DNA from: Benincasa hispida
Taxonomy: Eukaryota; Streptophyta; Magnoliopsida; Cucurbitales; Cucurbitaceae
DNA: 64,000 nucleotides
Direction of reading: 5' to 3'
Assembly (NCBI RefSeq): GCF_009727055.1
Contig: NC_052349.1
Location: forward strand, 48,776,085-48,840,084
Shown: positions 32,190 through 44,800 of the stretch, one piece after another
Position numbering within the stretch: the first letter of the stretch is position 1
How the letters are laid out: each line of letters opens with the position of its first letter
Position numbers and translations under genes: made by a program
The notes under the pieces: model-generated
What the model was told of the DNA's origin: nothing
Databases searched by the model: none
Seen by the model: the letters and a program-made list of their open reading frames with translations, nothing else

Positions 32190-34800
32190 ATGGGTTCGAT
32201 TGTAATGGAACCAAATGACATTGCTACCTACATGAACGGCGGAAATGGCCATAAGGCCTCTAAGAACATCACCACAATATGTACATTTGCCAACCGAGTT
32301 CATTCCACCGGCATTTTCACTGGAGTTAACCCTTTGGAGTTCTCAGCTTCTCTTCTTTTCTTGCAACTTGGAATTTGTTCTGTAACTATCATCTTCTTTT
32401 CTCGGCTTCTCAAGCCCCTCGGCCAACCCCTCATCGTCTCCCAAATTTTGGTAACAACTCCTTTGTTTTTCTATTTTGCCATTGTTGATTTGGTTAATCG
32501 CTGAAAATAGGTTGTGAATGTTGGTTCGTTTTATGATCAGGGCGGTATAATTCTAGGTTCTTCTGGTCTAAGCCACTTGGATAAATTTAAGCAGACGATT
32601 TTCCCTCTCCGGGGATTCGTTTGTCTTGATCTGGTTTCTGCACTTGGGCATATTTTCTACTTCTTTTTGATTGGACTGCAAACAGATATCTCATTTGTGA
32701 AGAAGATTGACAAGAAAGCATTTTGTATTGGGTCTTTTTCCACGATTTTGGCTATGATTCTCGTCACCGTTTACTCTATAGTCTTGGCTAATGCTGTTGA
32801 CATTAAGAAAATCAAATACATTTACGAGCTCGGTAGATTAGAGTCATTTATCAGCTTTCCCATGGTTGCTTCCCTTCTTCATGAGCTTCATTTGATAAAC
32901 TCTGAGTTTGGGAAAATCTCTTTGTCAACGTCCATGGCTTCTACTCTTCTCAGCATATGTTTTACATTACTAAGAACTATAATGTCTCCACGTGGTGAGG
33001 TCAAACATCATGTCTTATCAGAAAATTTTGCTATTGTGGTGCTTATACTTGTCATCGTTTTTGTTATTCGACCTACCACTCTGTGGATGGCAAAGGTGAA
33101 TCCAACCGGACAACCATTGAAGGAGTATTTTGTGATTACATTACTTTTAGCAGTTCTGACGGTTGCCTTCTGCTGCCAAACCTTTGGTTTGCGAATCTAT
33201 TTTGCTTCTTTTCTTCTTGGATTTACAATGCCTTCAGAGCCTCCCGTTGGATCAACATTGGTTGAGAGACTCGATTTCATCACTTCTTGGATTTTCATGC
33301 CCATCTTCTTTGTTAGAATAGGCTTGGTCGTTGACAATATCTATTCCATCAAACTCATGAATTTCTTATACATGTCATTCATTGTCATTATTAGTGCATT
33401 GGGGAAGTTGTTAGGTGCCCTTATGATTTCAATGTACTACAGACTTCATATGAGAGATGCTATCTCGCTTGGTCTCATCTTGAATAGTCAAGGAGCTCTC
33501 GAGCTTAGTATGTTTAAAGTAAAGAGGAGGGACAAGGTAGGGACATACATTTCTTGTTCACCAATCATTATCTTATTATGTTTTGATCATTTCTAAAAAA
33601 CACACAGCAATTTCTTTTCCTAAATCCATGCAGGTGATAAATGACGAAGCATTTGTGGTTGGATGCATAAGCATAATGGTTACAGTTGCAATCATCGCTC
33701 CAGTAATAAGATATCTCCTTCGTCCTTCAAAACGGTATAAAGTTCACAAGAGAAGAACAGTGATGAACTCAGGACCGGAGTTTGATCTTTCTCTATTAGT
33801 CTGCATTTACGACCAAGAAGATGTCCCCAGTGCCATTAACCTACTTGATGCCTTGAATCCAACAAAACGAAGCCACCTTATTGTATACATGCTTCATCTT
33901 GTAGAGCTTCTGGGTAGTGCTCAACCGAAATTCATACACCACAAGCTTAATAAGGCTAGGACTTTAAGGTCATGCTCTTCTGAGCCTATTGTTAATGCCT
34001 TCAAATACTTTGGAGAGAGCAACAGTGAAATTGTTGAAATTAATCCTTTCACTTCGATATCACCTTTTACAACTATGCATGATGATGTTTGTTCGCTTGC
34101 ACTCAACAAAAACACTTCGTTGATACTTGTTCCTTTCCACAAAAAGTTTCATTCCAACGGCATGATGTCATCATCCAAACATAAAATAAAAACGGTTAAT
34201 CACCATATCCTTGACAAGGCACCATGTTCTGTCGCCCTTATTGTTGAACGTGGATTTTTAAAGGCCCCAAAGTCTATTGAAACCAATTTGCATTCTTTTC
34301 AAATAGCTATAGTCTTTGTAGGTGGACCAGACGACCGTGAGGCAATGTTCATCGGAGCAAGAATGGTTGGGCATACCAATGTAAACTTGACAATGATTCG
34401 GCTTTTGGACAACGAGAATGTCCCAAACGATGATGTTAAAGAAAGAAGGCTCGACGATGAAGCAGTGGCTGAGTTTCACCAAATTATATCAGACAACTAC
34501 AGAGTGAGGTACATAGAAGAGGTAGTGACGGATGGCACTGAAACAATCTCTATACTACGTTCGATGGGGAGCAATTTTGATCTCGTAATGGTTGGAAGAC
34601 GACATAGCCCATTTTGGGCGTCACTACAAGGTTTGGTGCTTTGGAATGAGCGCACAGAACTCGGGGAAATTGGAGAGGTGTTGGCCACTTCAGATTTAAT
34701 AGGCAATGCCATAATCTTGGTCGTACAACAACACACAAGAGTGGCAAATGAAGACGAAGAGAGTCATCACGAAACTATTCCCATGGATGATACCAAGTAG
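32190..34800 (+). CDS. Cation/H+ exchanger of the CHX family (CPA2 type)
   Basis: Three exons: 32190-32450, 32541-33536 and 33634-34800. Both introns (90 and 97 bp) have GT...AG ends in phase 0. The product is 807 residues, within the usual CHX range. Residues about 45-440 form the multi-membrane exchanger domain: LLKPLGQPLIVSQILGG at the first exon join (GGIILG typical of CHX), FFLIGLQTD, LHELHLINSEFGK, and GLRIYFASFLLGFTMP. The long soluble C-terminus (about 440-807) has the two-part CHX tail, with LSLLVCIYDQEDVPSAINLLD and DLVMVGRRHSP. Family members move K+ or other monovalent cations in exchange for protons in endomembranes or the plasma membrane. The membrane-5 Asp conserved in many members is Thr at residue 222; the Lys in LGKLLGAL is kept. 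It most resembles CHX15-type proteins from memory, so no symbol is assigned. Confidence 0.93.
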
Positions 34801-37160
34801 AAGATGATGCAAAAGAGTTGCCCATCCAAAGCAAGTTAATAAGAGTTTTGGTTCTCCCCTTTCTTTCGTAACGTTTTTTAATTTAAAGTTGAAGAGGTTA
34901 TTGATCTCTCTTTTTCTCCTCTTTTTTTCTTTTCTATTCAACTTCTCAAGAGTGTAAAGTATCCACTAATTGCATATCCACATGTGAAGAACATATTCTT
35001 TAGTTGGTCGATCTGATTTTCAGTGATGAACTATGGTTAACATTATATATTTGTTCTTTATTTGTTTTGGTAATATACAATTATTTGTACTTTTCTTCCT
35101 TTGTTCATTCTAATGACTTGACTTATCATCAAGTGTTAGTATTTTGTTAAATTGTAACAAAAGTGTACAAACTGCAAGTTTAAAATCTTAGATGTTGTGA
35201 AATCATGTAAAATTCCACAAGTTAAAGTAAAAATTATACTAACCCAAAACCCAGGTTTTTAAAACAAAAACTATATATATATATATATATAACTTATTTG
35301 AGGATAACTTAATGGATAAGTCATTAATTACCATCTCAAAAGTCGATAACTTGATCTCCTAGCAAGAAGAAAAAAAAATGATAAGAAAAAAACAAGAAAG
35401 ATGTAATAAATAAACACGTAATTATAAATTTAGTTCATGAATTTTGATATTTATTTCTATTTAGTCACTAAGTTTTCAAAATTACAAATTTAATCCCCCA
35501 AGTTTTCGACAAATACACAAAATTCAAATTTATATCTAATAAATTAATTAATTTTTTAAAGTTTTGAATTTGTCATGGATGAAACATAAAATTAAAATTT
35601 CAGGAACCTATTAATTATAAAATTAAAACTTTAGATATCTATTAAATTCATTTGAAAGTTTAAAGATAAATAGATACAAATCTCAAAATTTATGAATTAA
35701 ACTAATAATATAACTAATAAACAATGAAGTTTGCGATATATAGATTATTTATTGGCCTGTTTTTAAATATAAAAAAATAAATTAAAATATTTACAAAATA
35801 TAGCAAAATTTTAGAACTATCAATGACATTGATAATTATAAAATTTTGCTATAGTTTGTAAATATTTTCAACAGTTTTATCATTTAAAATAATTTTCTTT
35901 ATTTATTTGAGAATAGCACAAACTTGCCTAAATAAAGGAGCTTAAATATATCAAATAATTTTTAAGGACTAACCAGTTAAATAGTAAAATTTAATTGTGC
36001 ATTTTGATAAATGGCAAAATATCTTTCTGATTGTAAAAACAGCAAAATATAATACTTTTGTATTAAATTCGAGTTATTGAACGACTAAAATGCCCAAATA
36101 ATATAGAGTGAGATTGGTAAATTTAAATATCAAATTAAATCTAAGTTTATAAACAAGATATTTTTTTTAAAACATAAAAATACATAATCTTCCAATACTC
36201 AACTTTTTGTTATATCAGTGAGTATCCGAGACAACTTACGCACACCTCGATTAATTTTATAGGATAATCTACCTAATCCTACAATATTTGGGTATCAAGA
36301 AAACTCGTAGAAAAATAATTTCTAGGTAGATGGCCACCATGGACGATTAAACAAAAACAAGATAATTTTGTTTACTAAGATTTAAAATAAGATAAGTTTA
36401 GTTAATTTAAATCTAAAGCAGTATCTTGAAATTCAAAAAACATGTAAATTTGAGATTAACTAATGAAAATCTTTCTCATTACTTTAGGCATATAGTATAT
36501 TGATGTAAAATTGAAGTCCTAAATCCTTACTACTTTTTCTGAGTTAATTTAGTAATAAAATTCTATTTTGAGGATTAAATGCCTCATGTAAGTATAATTT
36601 GAATTAAGGATAAAAAATTGGGGAGTTAAAGTAAAAAGGGAATGTTTAGTCTAATGTTAAATTGGAAGCCAAAATTTGCCCAAGTGGTGGAACTAAGTTA
36701 GGAAGATAGAAAGAAACAAAAAGGATTTTTTTTAAAGTGTTTATGAGAAGTGGAAAAGAGAAGTGTTTCATTGGTTTTTAAAATTTTAATGGAATTATAT
36801 TTAGTTGCAAACTAATTTCAATTATTTGGTGTTAAAAGTAAGGCTGAGGATGAGGCAATAAAGTGAAAGTGGGTTGGAGAGGTGAAGGAGGAGCGGGCAA
36901 ACGGTGAAGTGGAAGAAGAGAGGTGGTTGTTGGGTGTTTATAAAAGAATGAGGAAGTTGGAGTCAATGCTTCCCATTTAACTCGTGCAAACCTCAGATTC
37001 CTCAGTAAAATCACAGAGATATCAAAGAAGACGAATGAGGGCTGCCATGATGAAATTCTATCGTTGAAGAATATCAGAGGTTGGTCTGCATTCGAACAAA
37101 CCCGAGCATGGTGAAGATTTTGGTGGATTTTGGACTTATGAGAAGGATTCAGAGGCTCAA
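34801..37160. other. AT-rich intergenic DNA downstream of CHX
   Basis: The first 150 bp or so are the probable CHX 3' untranslated region. An (AT)n tract is at 35,272-35,292. The stretch 35,400-35,720 has repeated phrases of the type AAATTTAATTCATGAATTTTGA and TTTAGTCACTAAGTTTTCAAA, which look like old transposon DNA. No protein-coding gene is supported. Confidence 0.5.
36938..37160 (+). promoter_or_regulatory. Possible orphan promoter / first exon cut off by the gypsy LTR
   Basis: TTTATAAAAGAATG at about 36,938 resembles a plant TATA box. From 36,970 the DNA becomes GC-richer and less repetitive than its surroundings, and it ends abruptly at the gypsy LTR edge (37,161). The only plus-strand ATG frame is about 10 codons. 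A 124-codon minus-strand frame (36,832-37,206) crosses the LTR edge and is probably chance. It could be a gene remnant. Confidence 0.25.
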
Positions 37161-38708
37161 TATTTGGTGTAAAATAGGTGTCGGTAATTCTATCTACCCA
37201 AAACAAATGAAATTTATTTGTACTCTAACTACAACTAGAATTAACACGTAGTAATAGTGGAAGTAAGAGGTCGATCCCAAGTGTACTGTAAATAATTGGT
37301 CTAAAAATTGACTATTTGAATTCCTAAATGAAAAAGATTAAATGGGGGTTGTTTGTTTTAAGAACTAAAAGAAACTAACTAAGCAAAAAATAAGAATTGA
37401 TATAACAAATTTATTGATGAGAGAAATAAGAAAGAGATTGTGAGATAAAATTCAATGGAAATGAAATCTTGGGGATTTTATATGACTAGCCAATTCTATC
37501 GTTGACTTAATAAGAAATCATGCAATTAGATTATTCAATAGTTCATTAAGAATAATTTCCTAATGCTCTAACGATCTAATTCACAATTAACCCTAATCTA
37601 GGTCTTAATTGCTTCATAAAGACATTTCACAACTAATCCCTAAATTGCATTAAACTTATGGGTTTTCTTACCTATTCCAATCTTGAAATCAAAAGACTGA
37701 AAATTCAAAATTGATTACATGAATGTTCTGAATTAATAGATTCTTTAAAGAAAATAGGAAAAGAAGTTCACATTTTCTATCAAGACTACTAATTCTTGCA
37801 ACTACAATTACAATTTTGTTATAGAACCATGTAATTTTTGCATACAAAAATTAATCTTGATTCGTCAATTCAATCTTAATTAATTTTATTCTAAATCTCA
37901 GCAAGAACATTCAAACGAAAGTAATTACATGAAAGAAAATCCAAGAAAAGTCTTAAGAAAATGCCTAATTACATAGTACCGCAAGAAAAAGATTTACCTA
38001 CTCATGGAGGTTGAAGTTCTTTAAGCATTCCATTGATAGTTGTATGTTGATACAAGTCCAAAATCGACTCAATCTCACAGAAAAAAAATTACAAGAATTG
38101 CTCTTGGAAATCAAAATCGCTCTCTAAAAAAATGAGTTTTTCTTCTTCTAAGTTTTTCTCTCAAGAAAATGATGGAATTTCTTAAAAATGATATCTCTCT
38201 CTGATCTTCTGAAGAACTGAACTTATTTATATTAGTAGGAAGTCATCGCGAAGCGTACAGATGAATCACGTCAAAATTCAGAAAGAAGAACGAGCACATC
38301 GAGTTTTTTTGTTTAATACTCGCTCCTCGATACTCGACGGTCAATACTCGATCCTCGATGCTCTGGATGCTCTTTACTTGATTCCCTGAACTCAATGGAA
38401 AATGAATCAAACTAAACTCGATAACTCGATGGGAGATGGTTGGATACTTGATAGTCTTTACTTGATGCTTTTTAATAGTATTCTGCTAAATACTCAGTGC
38501 TTGATGCTCCAACGGCCTTACTCGATGCTCTCTTGGGTGTTTACTCGATTCTCTTCAATTTGTTGATTTTCTTGATCATTTTTAGTCTTTTTGGCACAAT
38601 TTTCTTGTAATGACTCCTAAATGCCTCAGGGACTGTTTTACCTACAAAATTAGCAATTAAAGCAAATAATCAACACAATTTTGGGGGAATTGACATAAAA
38701 AATATACA
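37161..38708 (-). mobile_element. Gypsy 3' LTR (minus)
   Basis: About 1.55 kb. The minus strand starts TGTATATTTTTTATG at 38,708, right after the polypurine region, and ends near CCAAATA at 37,161, where the expected CA is altered. The last 980 bp align with the nested gypsy 5' LTR at 25,261-26,239. A minus-strand TATA candidate, TATAAATA, lies at about 38,224-38,231. Words of the ACTCGATGCTC type cluster at 38,310-38,560 upstream of it. Confidence 0.7.
38310..38560. repeat. ACTCGATGCTC word cluster in the gypsy LTR
   Basis: More than ten degenerate copies, such as TACTCGACGGTCAATACTCGA and TTTACTTGATGCT. The word is the same as in the MULE terminal repeats, although the elements are unrelated. 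Confidence 0.75.
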
Positions 38709-38765
38709 TCCTTTAAAAACCTAATAAAAAAACCTCCAACTTAACTCTTGGTCGTCCCGAGCAAG
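38709..38765 (-). other. Gypsy polypurine tract region
   Basis: On the minus strand the phrase CGGGACGACCAAGAGTTAAG, then GGAGGTTTTTTTA, precedes the LTR start. The GGACGA..AG..TTAAGTT phrase is a known signature just 5' of plant gypsy 3' LTRs. Confidence 0.6.
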
Positions 38766-41500
38766 CCTAAGCTACAAATATGCATTCATTCAAGCAAAAA
38801 CATTAATTTTTTATTTTATTTTATTTTTTTATTGTTTAATCAAAGTTTCATTCTTTTGTTCAAAAATTGACAAACTCAAGTTGGTACACCTTCATCTTTG
38901 TTGGATCGATATGGCAACCCTAGAGGGGTGAATAGGGTTTAATTAAACTTTTTTTCTAAATTAACCCAATTAAACTAATTAATACACTTTTTATAAATAA
39001 TAAGAAAAATTCAATTTATGCAACAAATAAGATAACAAAAATGTGATAATTTAATTCTATCAAATTTTAGCAAATAAATAAGAACAAACTAAAACATACA
39101 ATAAATTATTTAAATTAATTGCAAAAATAAAAAGAAAAGAGTTAGAAAAGAAGACACCGTAATTTTTGTAGTGGTTCGGTCAAACTCGACCTACTCCACT
39201 CCCCAAGCACCTCTTGGGAATTTGAATAAAATATTTCCGACTCTTTCCACGGATTAGAGCTCAACCGTTACATCACCACTCCTTTTACGGGTTCAAGAGC
39301 AAACCCGATCCTTTCTACGGTTTAGGATCAAAACATTACAAATGTTGAAATTTTTGAAGAACACAATACAACTCTCACTAGAGCGGATTTACAAGTTTAA
39401 GCACTCAACAAGTTTATCCTCACAATACAATAACACACTCTCAAGAATAAGATGAAAAGAAAAAAATTGAGAACTTAGAGAGAGCAACAATTGAACTTTT
39501 GAGTTTTGGAGGATTATGAAATGTAAAATTTGTTTGTCTAAAATTTGGAGAGGAAGATAGTTTATATAGAAATGGAAAAATTTTTAGAAACCACAATTAA
39601 TTTGGACCATTGGATTTTGGAAAAGAAAAATCAATGGTGGAGATTTTAAACTAAACTAGTCGTTAGATATAAACAAAATATAATATTAAATTTCTTTTCT
39701 TTTGAAATTCATTTTCTTTTTAAAATTAATCCAAAAAATAAAAAACATACCATGTGTAAAAAACTAGCCGTTAGACACAAACATAAAATAATATTAAATT
39801 CTTTTTCTTTTTAATTCATTTTCTTTTTAAATTCATTCTTTTTAAAGTCAATTCAAAAATAAAAAACTAGCCGTTAGACACAAACATAAAATAATATTAA
39901 ATTTATTTTCCTTTTTAATTTCTTTTTAATTTCAATTTTTATTTTAAATCAATCCAAAAATCAAAAGTCCATCATATGTTAATCTCTTAATGATCCACCA
40001 TTCAACCAATATGCTGCCACGTGTCTACATGCAAATGGTCTGGTTATCCCACGTCATCCACCACGATATTTTCTCCATAGACTTGTTTCGGTCATATCGT
40101 CTTCGTTTTAGCTCCGATTTGAGTGATTTAAGAGGTGTTGGAATCGTTGTTCCGAGCTCTACGCTATGGATATATTAAAACACTAAGATTTTCAGTAATT
40201 AAAAATTGAGTTTATTATCATCAAAACATTGATTAATTAATTAATTAAAATTAATTAATTTGAGATTAAGGGCCAAAAAGCCAACAATCTTCACATCCAA
40301 ATGACCTATACATTCAAGTGTTTTGCACACAATGAATTGATTCTCATCTCTTTTCTCAACAATCAAGGAAATAAGGATATAAGCAAACATTTAGAAATTC
40401 AAGGTTTTGCTAACAAAAGGTTGAAGCTTATTTTAAAAAGAAAAAGTCTTTTTCTTGTAAAATCATAAAAGAAAAGACTACCTAGGTTTAGTTTACTTAA
40501 AAGCTTAAACTAATAAAAAGAAGGTATCCAACTTTCAATTCCTCTTCGCCCTGCACTGGCCTAGTTATCGGTCTATGATGTACTAACTTTCATTGGATAG
40601 AGGCAATTCTAATACAAGGGTGCCTTATAAACTCACACACACAACGTAATTGGCATTTCTTTTACTTAGAGGGATAACTTTCACACTTACACCACTAAGA
40701 ACCTATCACTCTTTTCTCGCAGGCCCTAACAAAAACACGATGAAGGTAGCTCTTTTCATCTCTACCCATGCACACACACACATGTTAGTGAAGGTTATGT
40801 TATTTTGATGTTATTTTGTTATGTCAACTGACAAGCTTTTTTTTTTTTTTTTTTTTTGTGCTTGCAATTTTTATACACTAAGTCCTTTTTATTTCTCTAT
40901 GTCTAGACTTGCCTCTAAAACAAGATGGTTGTTCCTAGCCCAAAGATTGTCCTATCGGGGTAACAAAGAAAATCAAGTAGATATGACATTTCTAAGAGTT
41001 TAAAGGTTCTAAATAAATCTAAGGACTAAGTATTCAATTTTTTAATAAAGTTAAAAGGAAAAGAAAATTTCTTTTGAAAAATGAGTTTCAAATTTTGGTT
41101 GAAAACTTTGAAAATCTAAAATTTTATTTGTATCCTTATTAGAAAGAGTGCGTCATCAAAATTTCATTGATAAGAATCAAGAGATTGAGTAATGCATAGA
41201 ATCAAATTGAATGAGATTCATGAACGTGCAAATATGAATTTACCTATTATGAACTTATTGAATGCAAGACAAAAAAACAGTCTTATGAATATTTAAAGAA
41301 TTCAATAGACATATTTATCAAATAATTAAATTATACCATTCAGATGAATCAGAGCCTTAAATCTATTCGTATATAGCAAAATCTATGTAATAAAAAAAAA
41401 TTTAATCCCGAGCTTAGATGCCCGAAAGTTCCAGCTATGCAAAAATTTTTGGGGGCTAAATTTAAGTTCATCAAAGAATAGTAACAAGAATAACAAAAAA
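38766..41500 (-). mobile_element. Gypsy 3' non-coding region around a solo LTR
   Basis: Apart from the inserted solo LTR (38,899-40,286), this is untranslated DNA between integrase and 3' LTR. It has a poly-T run at 40,837-40,857 and CACACACAC near 40,773. No gene is recognised. The small plus-strand frames here have no domain. Confidence 0.5.
38899..40286 (-). mobile_element. Solo LTR, 1.39 kb, with perfect target duplication
   Basis: Plus-strand termini are TGTTGGATCG and AAAGCCAACA. The 5-bp duplication ATCTT lies at 38,894-38,898 and 40,287-40,291. The opening phrase GGCAACCCTAGAGGGGTGAATAGGG and the GTGGTTCGGTCAAACTCGACC block are features of a plant LTR family I have seen before but cannot name. 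A minus-strand TATA (TATATAAA, about 39,552-39,559) suggests minus orientation. Three tandem units of about 100 bp beginning AACTAG(T/C)CGTTAGA lie at about 39,655-39,960. Confidence 0.85.
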
Positions 41501-41830
41501 CATGCCAAAAACATGCATTGTTTACCCACCTCCAACTCAAAGATGGAATATTGTCCTCAATGTTTAAAACAAGCAAATGAATTCAAGAAAGCCAAAAGAA
41601 GGGATGTAGAGAGAAACTTTTCTAGTTTCGTTGTTAATAATTTGTTTGTTTTAGAGAGAATTTCCTTGCTTTTGTATTTTTTTCGGGGGGGGTTGACTTA
41701 CAAGGAAAAATAAAAAAAATCAATTATTCTATTTACGCTAGAAATAAGAAAGAGAAAATGAATGAGAAGAAAGAAAAAAAAGTTATTCTAATTATTGTAA
41801 TTCAACTTGGTTTACGTGCCCTTCATTATA
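41501..41830 (-). mobile_element. Gypsy integrase-distal, degenerate
   Basis: This region is homologous to 22,230-22,560: shared AGAGAGAATTT(C/T)CTTGCTTTT, an AAGAAAGAAAAAAA purine run and CTGTGCCCATTCACCTT. It contains a GGGGGGGG run at about 41,685 and has no intact frame. Confidence 0.55.
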
Positions 41831-44800
41831 AATTTTGAGCCTGTGCCCATTCACCTTAAAAGATCTTTTCTGTTTCAAGACTTTTGATTTCCATTGAACC
41901 ATGAGAGAAAACATTAGTAATTTCAAAAGGACCTAACCATTTGGACTTAAGTTTTCCTGATATCAATTGTAATCTAGAATTGTAAAGAAAAACTTTTTGT
42001 CATATTTTGAAGTCCTTTCTTATCAAACCTTTGTTATGAATGATTTTGGTTTTCTCTTTATAAATTTTTTAGTTTTCATAAGCATTTCTTCTTAGTTCTT
42101 CTAATTGTTGCAATTCTAAGAGTCTTTCGTTTCCAACTTGGGCTAAGATCAAATTGTAGGACTATATTAGCATGCAGCGGAAGTAACAGGGATCAATGAG
42201 CATTCAATTCATTAATTTTGGCTATAACTAAAGCATGCTCATAAATTTAATAAGAGGGTTTTAAGCAATACCTTTGTAGAACCTTTAGAATCTCAATTCT
42301 AAGCTACAAAACTTCTGCAAATCTCATTGTGAACCACCTCAAGATCTTCCCTACTATTCTCTTCGAGCTTTAGAATGAATTGTGGGATTCAAAATAAGCT
42401 TGAATCAAGGTAACTTGGAGAAAAACTTATTGCAATAATCCACTTGAAGAATAGCTTCTTCAACTCGAATTTTTCAGCAAAAACTCTATTGATGCATGCC
42501 TCAATTCCACTTCCATCTTCTATATTTATTGTAGAACACTCATGCAAAGAAGATGGTTACATGAGATGCAGCTCATGCTTGAAGTATTGAAGGTTGAGTC
42601 AAGTGGGTTTTGAGTGAGCTAGTTCATGATAGTGGAGAAATCCAACTTTAAAAAAGTTTTGGGTTTTTCAAATTTTTCCAATATCAAAATGATTTCAAAA
42701 ATCAATTTCTTTTTCAAAATTGGAAACATTTATTATAATTTTACAAAATTAATTTCATAAATTAATTTTTTATTTAATAATAAATAATTTAATTAATTCT
42801 AATTAATTTAATATCAAATATTAAATTAATTTTACATAAATTCCACCTTCATGAATTTAATATTTAAATCATATTTAAATATTAATTAATTCTCTAATTC
42901 CATTTAATTCTAAAATTAAACGCGTAATTTTCCTTGAATTTTAATTTGAACGTTTCAAATTAACTTATCATGCTACTCTAAAGCTAATCCATTTACAAGC
43001 TAGTAGGAGGACCTTGCGGATCTACAGATCATGGGCTCTAAGGATCCGAGATTAATTTATTAAAATCATTACACCGAATTAACCCTCATTCGTTAACTAA
43101 TGGGTCACTTCACTAAAGCCCATAGTTGCACTCCCCTTACTATAGACATATCATGTCCACTCGATATAACCATGATTTGTAAGTTAACCCTTCACAGGTT
43201 GTTCGTAATAACGGCTAGGTCAAATGTCTGTTTTACCCTCGAGATTACCTCTTGTTCCTTAAGTCCCACTGATCCTCTAATGAACAATTGATTTATGATC
43301 CAATCAACAAACCGAGTCCCTCTCGGGCCAATGAGAGGGTGGGGCTCCTTGTTCAAGACTTGGAGTCAACACTTAAGGGAACAATCTCTTTATTATCCCT
43401 GAAAATGGGTAGGAGTGAATTTCATCTTCACCCTATGTCCCTAACTATCTACCTAGTCTTACCCTTGAAATGGAGGTTTATTGAGCCAACCCTCACCTAT
43501 GCAAATCTAAGGATAGTACCGAATAAATAGGAGGTCATAGTTAGCTCAAGATTAAGGTCAAGTTACCTAGTTCATCGCTTTAAAATAGTCAGTCTTAAAT
43601 AGTAAACAACATTATAAAGTAAGAGTGACTAATTTCGTGATCCGATCTTGTACAAAGACATTGCACGAGACCCACTTCTCATGTTGTAACATGTACGAAT
43701 TAGGATCACATCATTTGTAGCACTTTACAACTCCTTGTAACAACTACAGAGTAGACCGCATCCGATAGTGTTACTAGAATAAGGCACCCAACCGCATTCA
43801 TATACTATAGATCATTTTGACTATTTACTCGAACCTGATCCACTTTTATGTCCCCACATACTTCAAGTACTCATATAATAGTTATGGGACTTTTAGTTTA
43901 TTGGATTTCTAATAAGCAATACCTATTTTCAATAACAACTTATTGAATTTTCAGAATAAGTTGTATTGTTTACAAACCGAGTTTTAGGATATAAAACCCA
44001 ACACAAATTACATTATTTAACCGCCCAATAGGCTTTGTGTTCAACCTCAACTGTGAGATGGCATGCTTTACCATATACAATTCTATACAGGGTGTACCTA
44101 TGGGTGTCTTATAAGTGGTTCTATAAGCCCAAAGTGCATCATTTAATTTTGAACATCATTTAATTGTGAACTTCAATCTTTTCTTTTCAAATTCACAGTC
44201 TTTTCTAAAATGTTTTTCACTTCTCTATTTGAGATTTCCGCTTGGCCATTTGTTTGGGGATGATACGTGGTTGCTACACGATGGTGAACTCTGTATTTTC
44301 TAAACAATGCTTCTATGGTCCTATTAAAAACATGTGTGCCTTGATCGCTTATAATGGTCCTACAAATTCCAAATCTAGAGAAGATGTTATTTTTAAGAAA
44401 TTTTGAAACTATAGATGAATAATTTGTTCTAGTGACGATTGCTTCGACCCATTTGGAAACATAATCAACCGCAAGTAAAATATACAAGTACACAAACAAA
44501 GAAGGAAATGGACCCATAAAATCTAAACCCTAAAATGTCAAATATTTCACATACTATAATGGAATTAAGTGGCATTTTATTTATTTTAGATAAAGATCTA
44601 GATTTTTGACACTTTTTCACATGTTTGCAATACGCATAAGAATCTACAAAAAGAGATTCCGAGAATAGTCCTAAATCTAAGATTTTCTAGCAGTTCTTTT
44701 TGGACTAAAATGACCACCGCATGCTTGTTCATGGCAAAAACACAAAACGGACTCAAATTCTTCATCAGTGAGACATCTTCTATTTATTTAGTCAGAACAA

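Noticed and set aside
32021..32221. 66-codon minus-strand frame over the CHX start
   Set aside because: It overlaps the CHX start codon region antisense and arises from the duplicated upstream segment; no independent evidence.
36832..37206. 124-codon minus-strand frame near 37 kb
   Set aside because: It crosses the gypsy LTR boundary, is low-complexity Pro/Thr/Ser-rich at its end, and has no recognisable domain.
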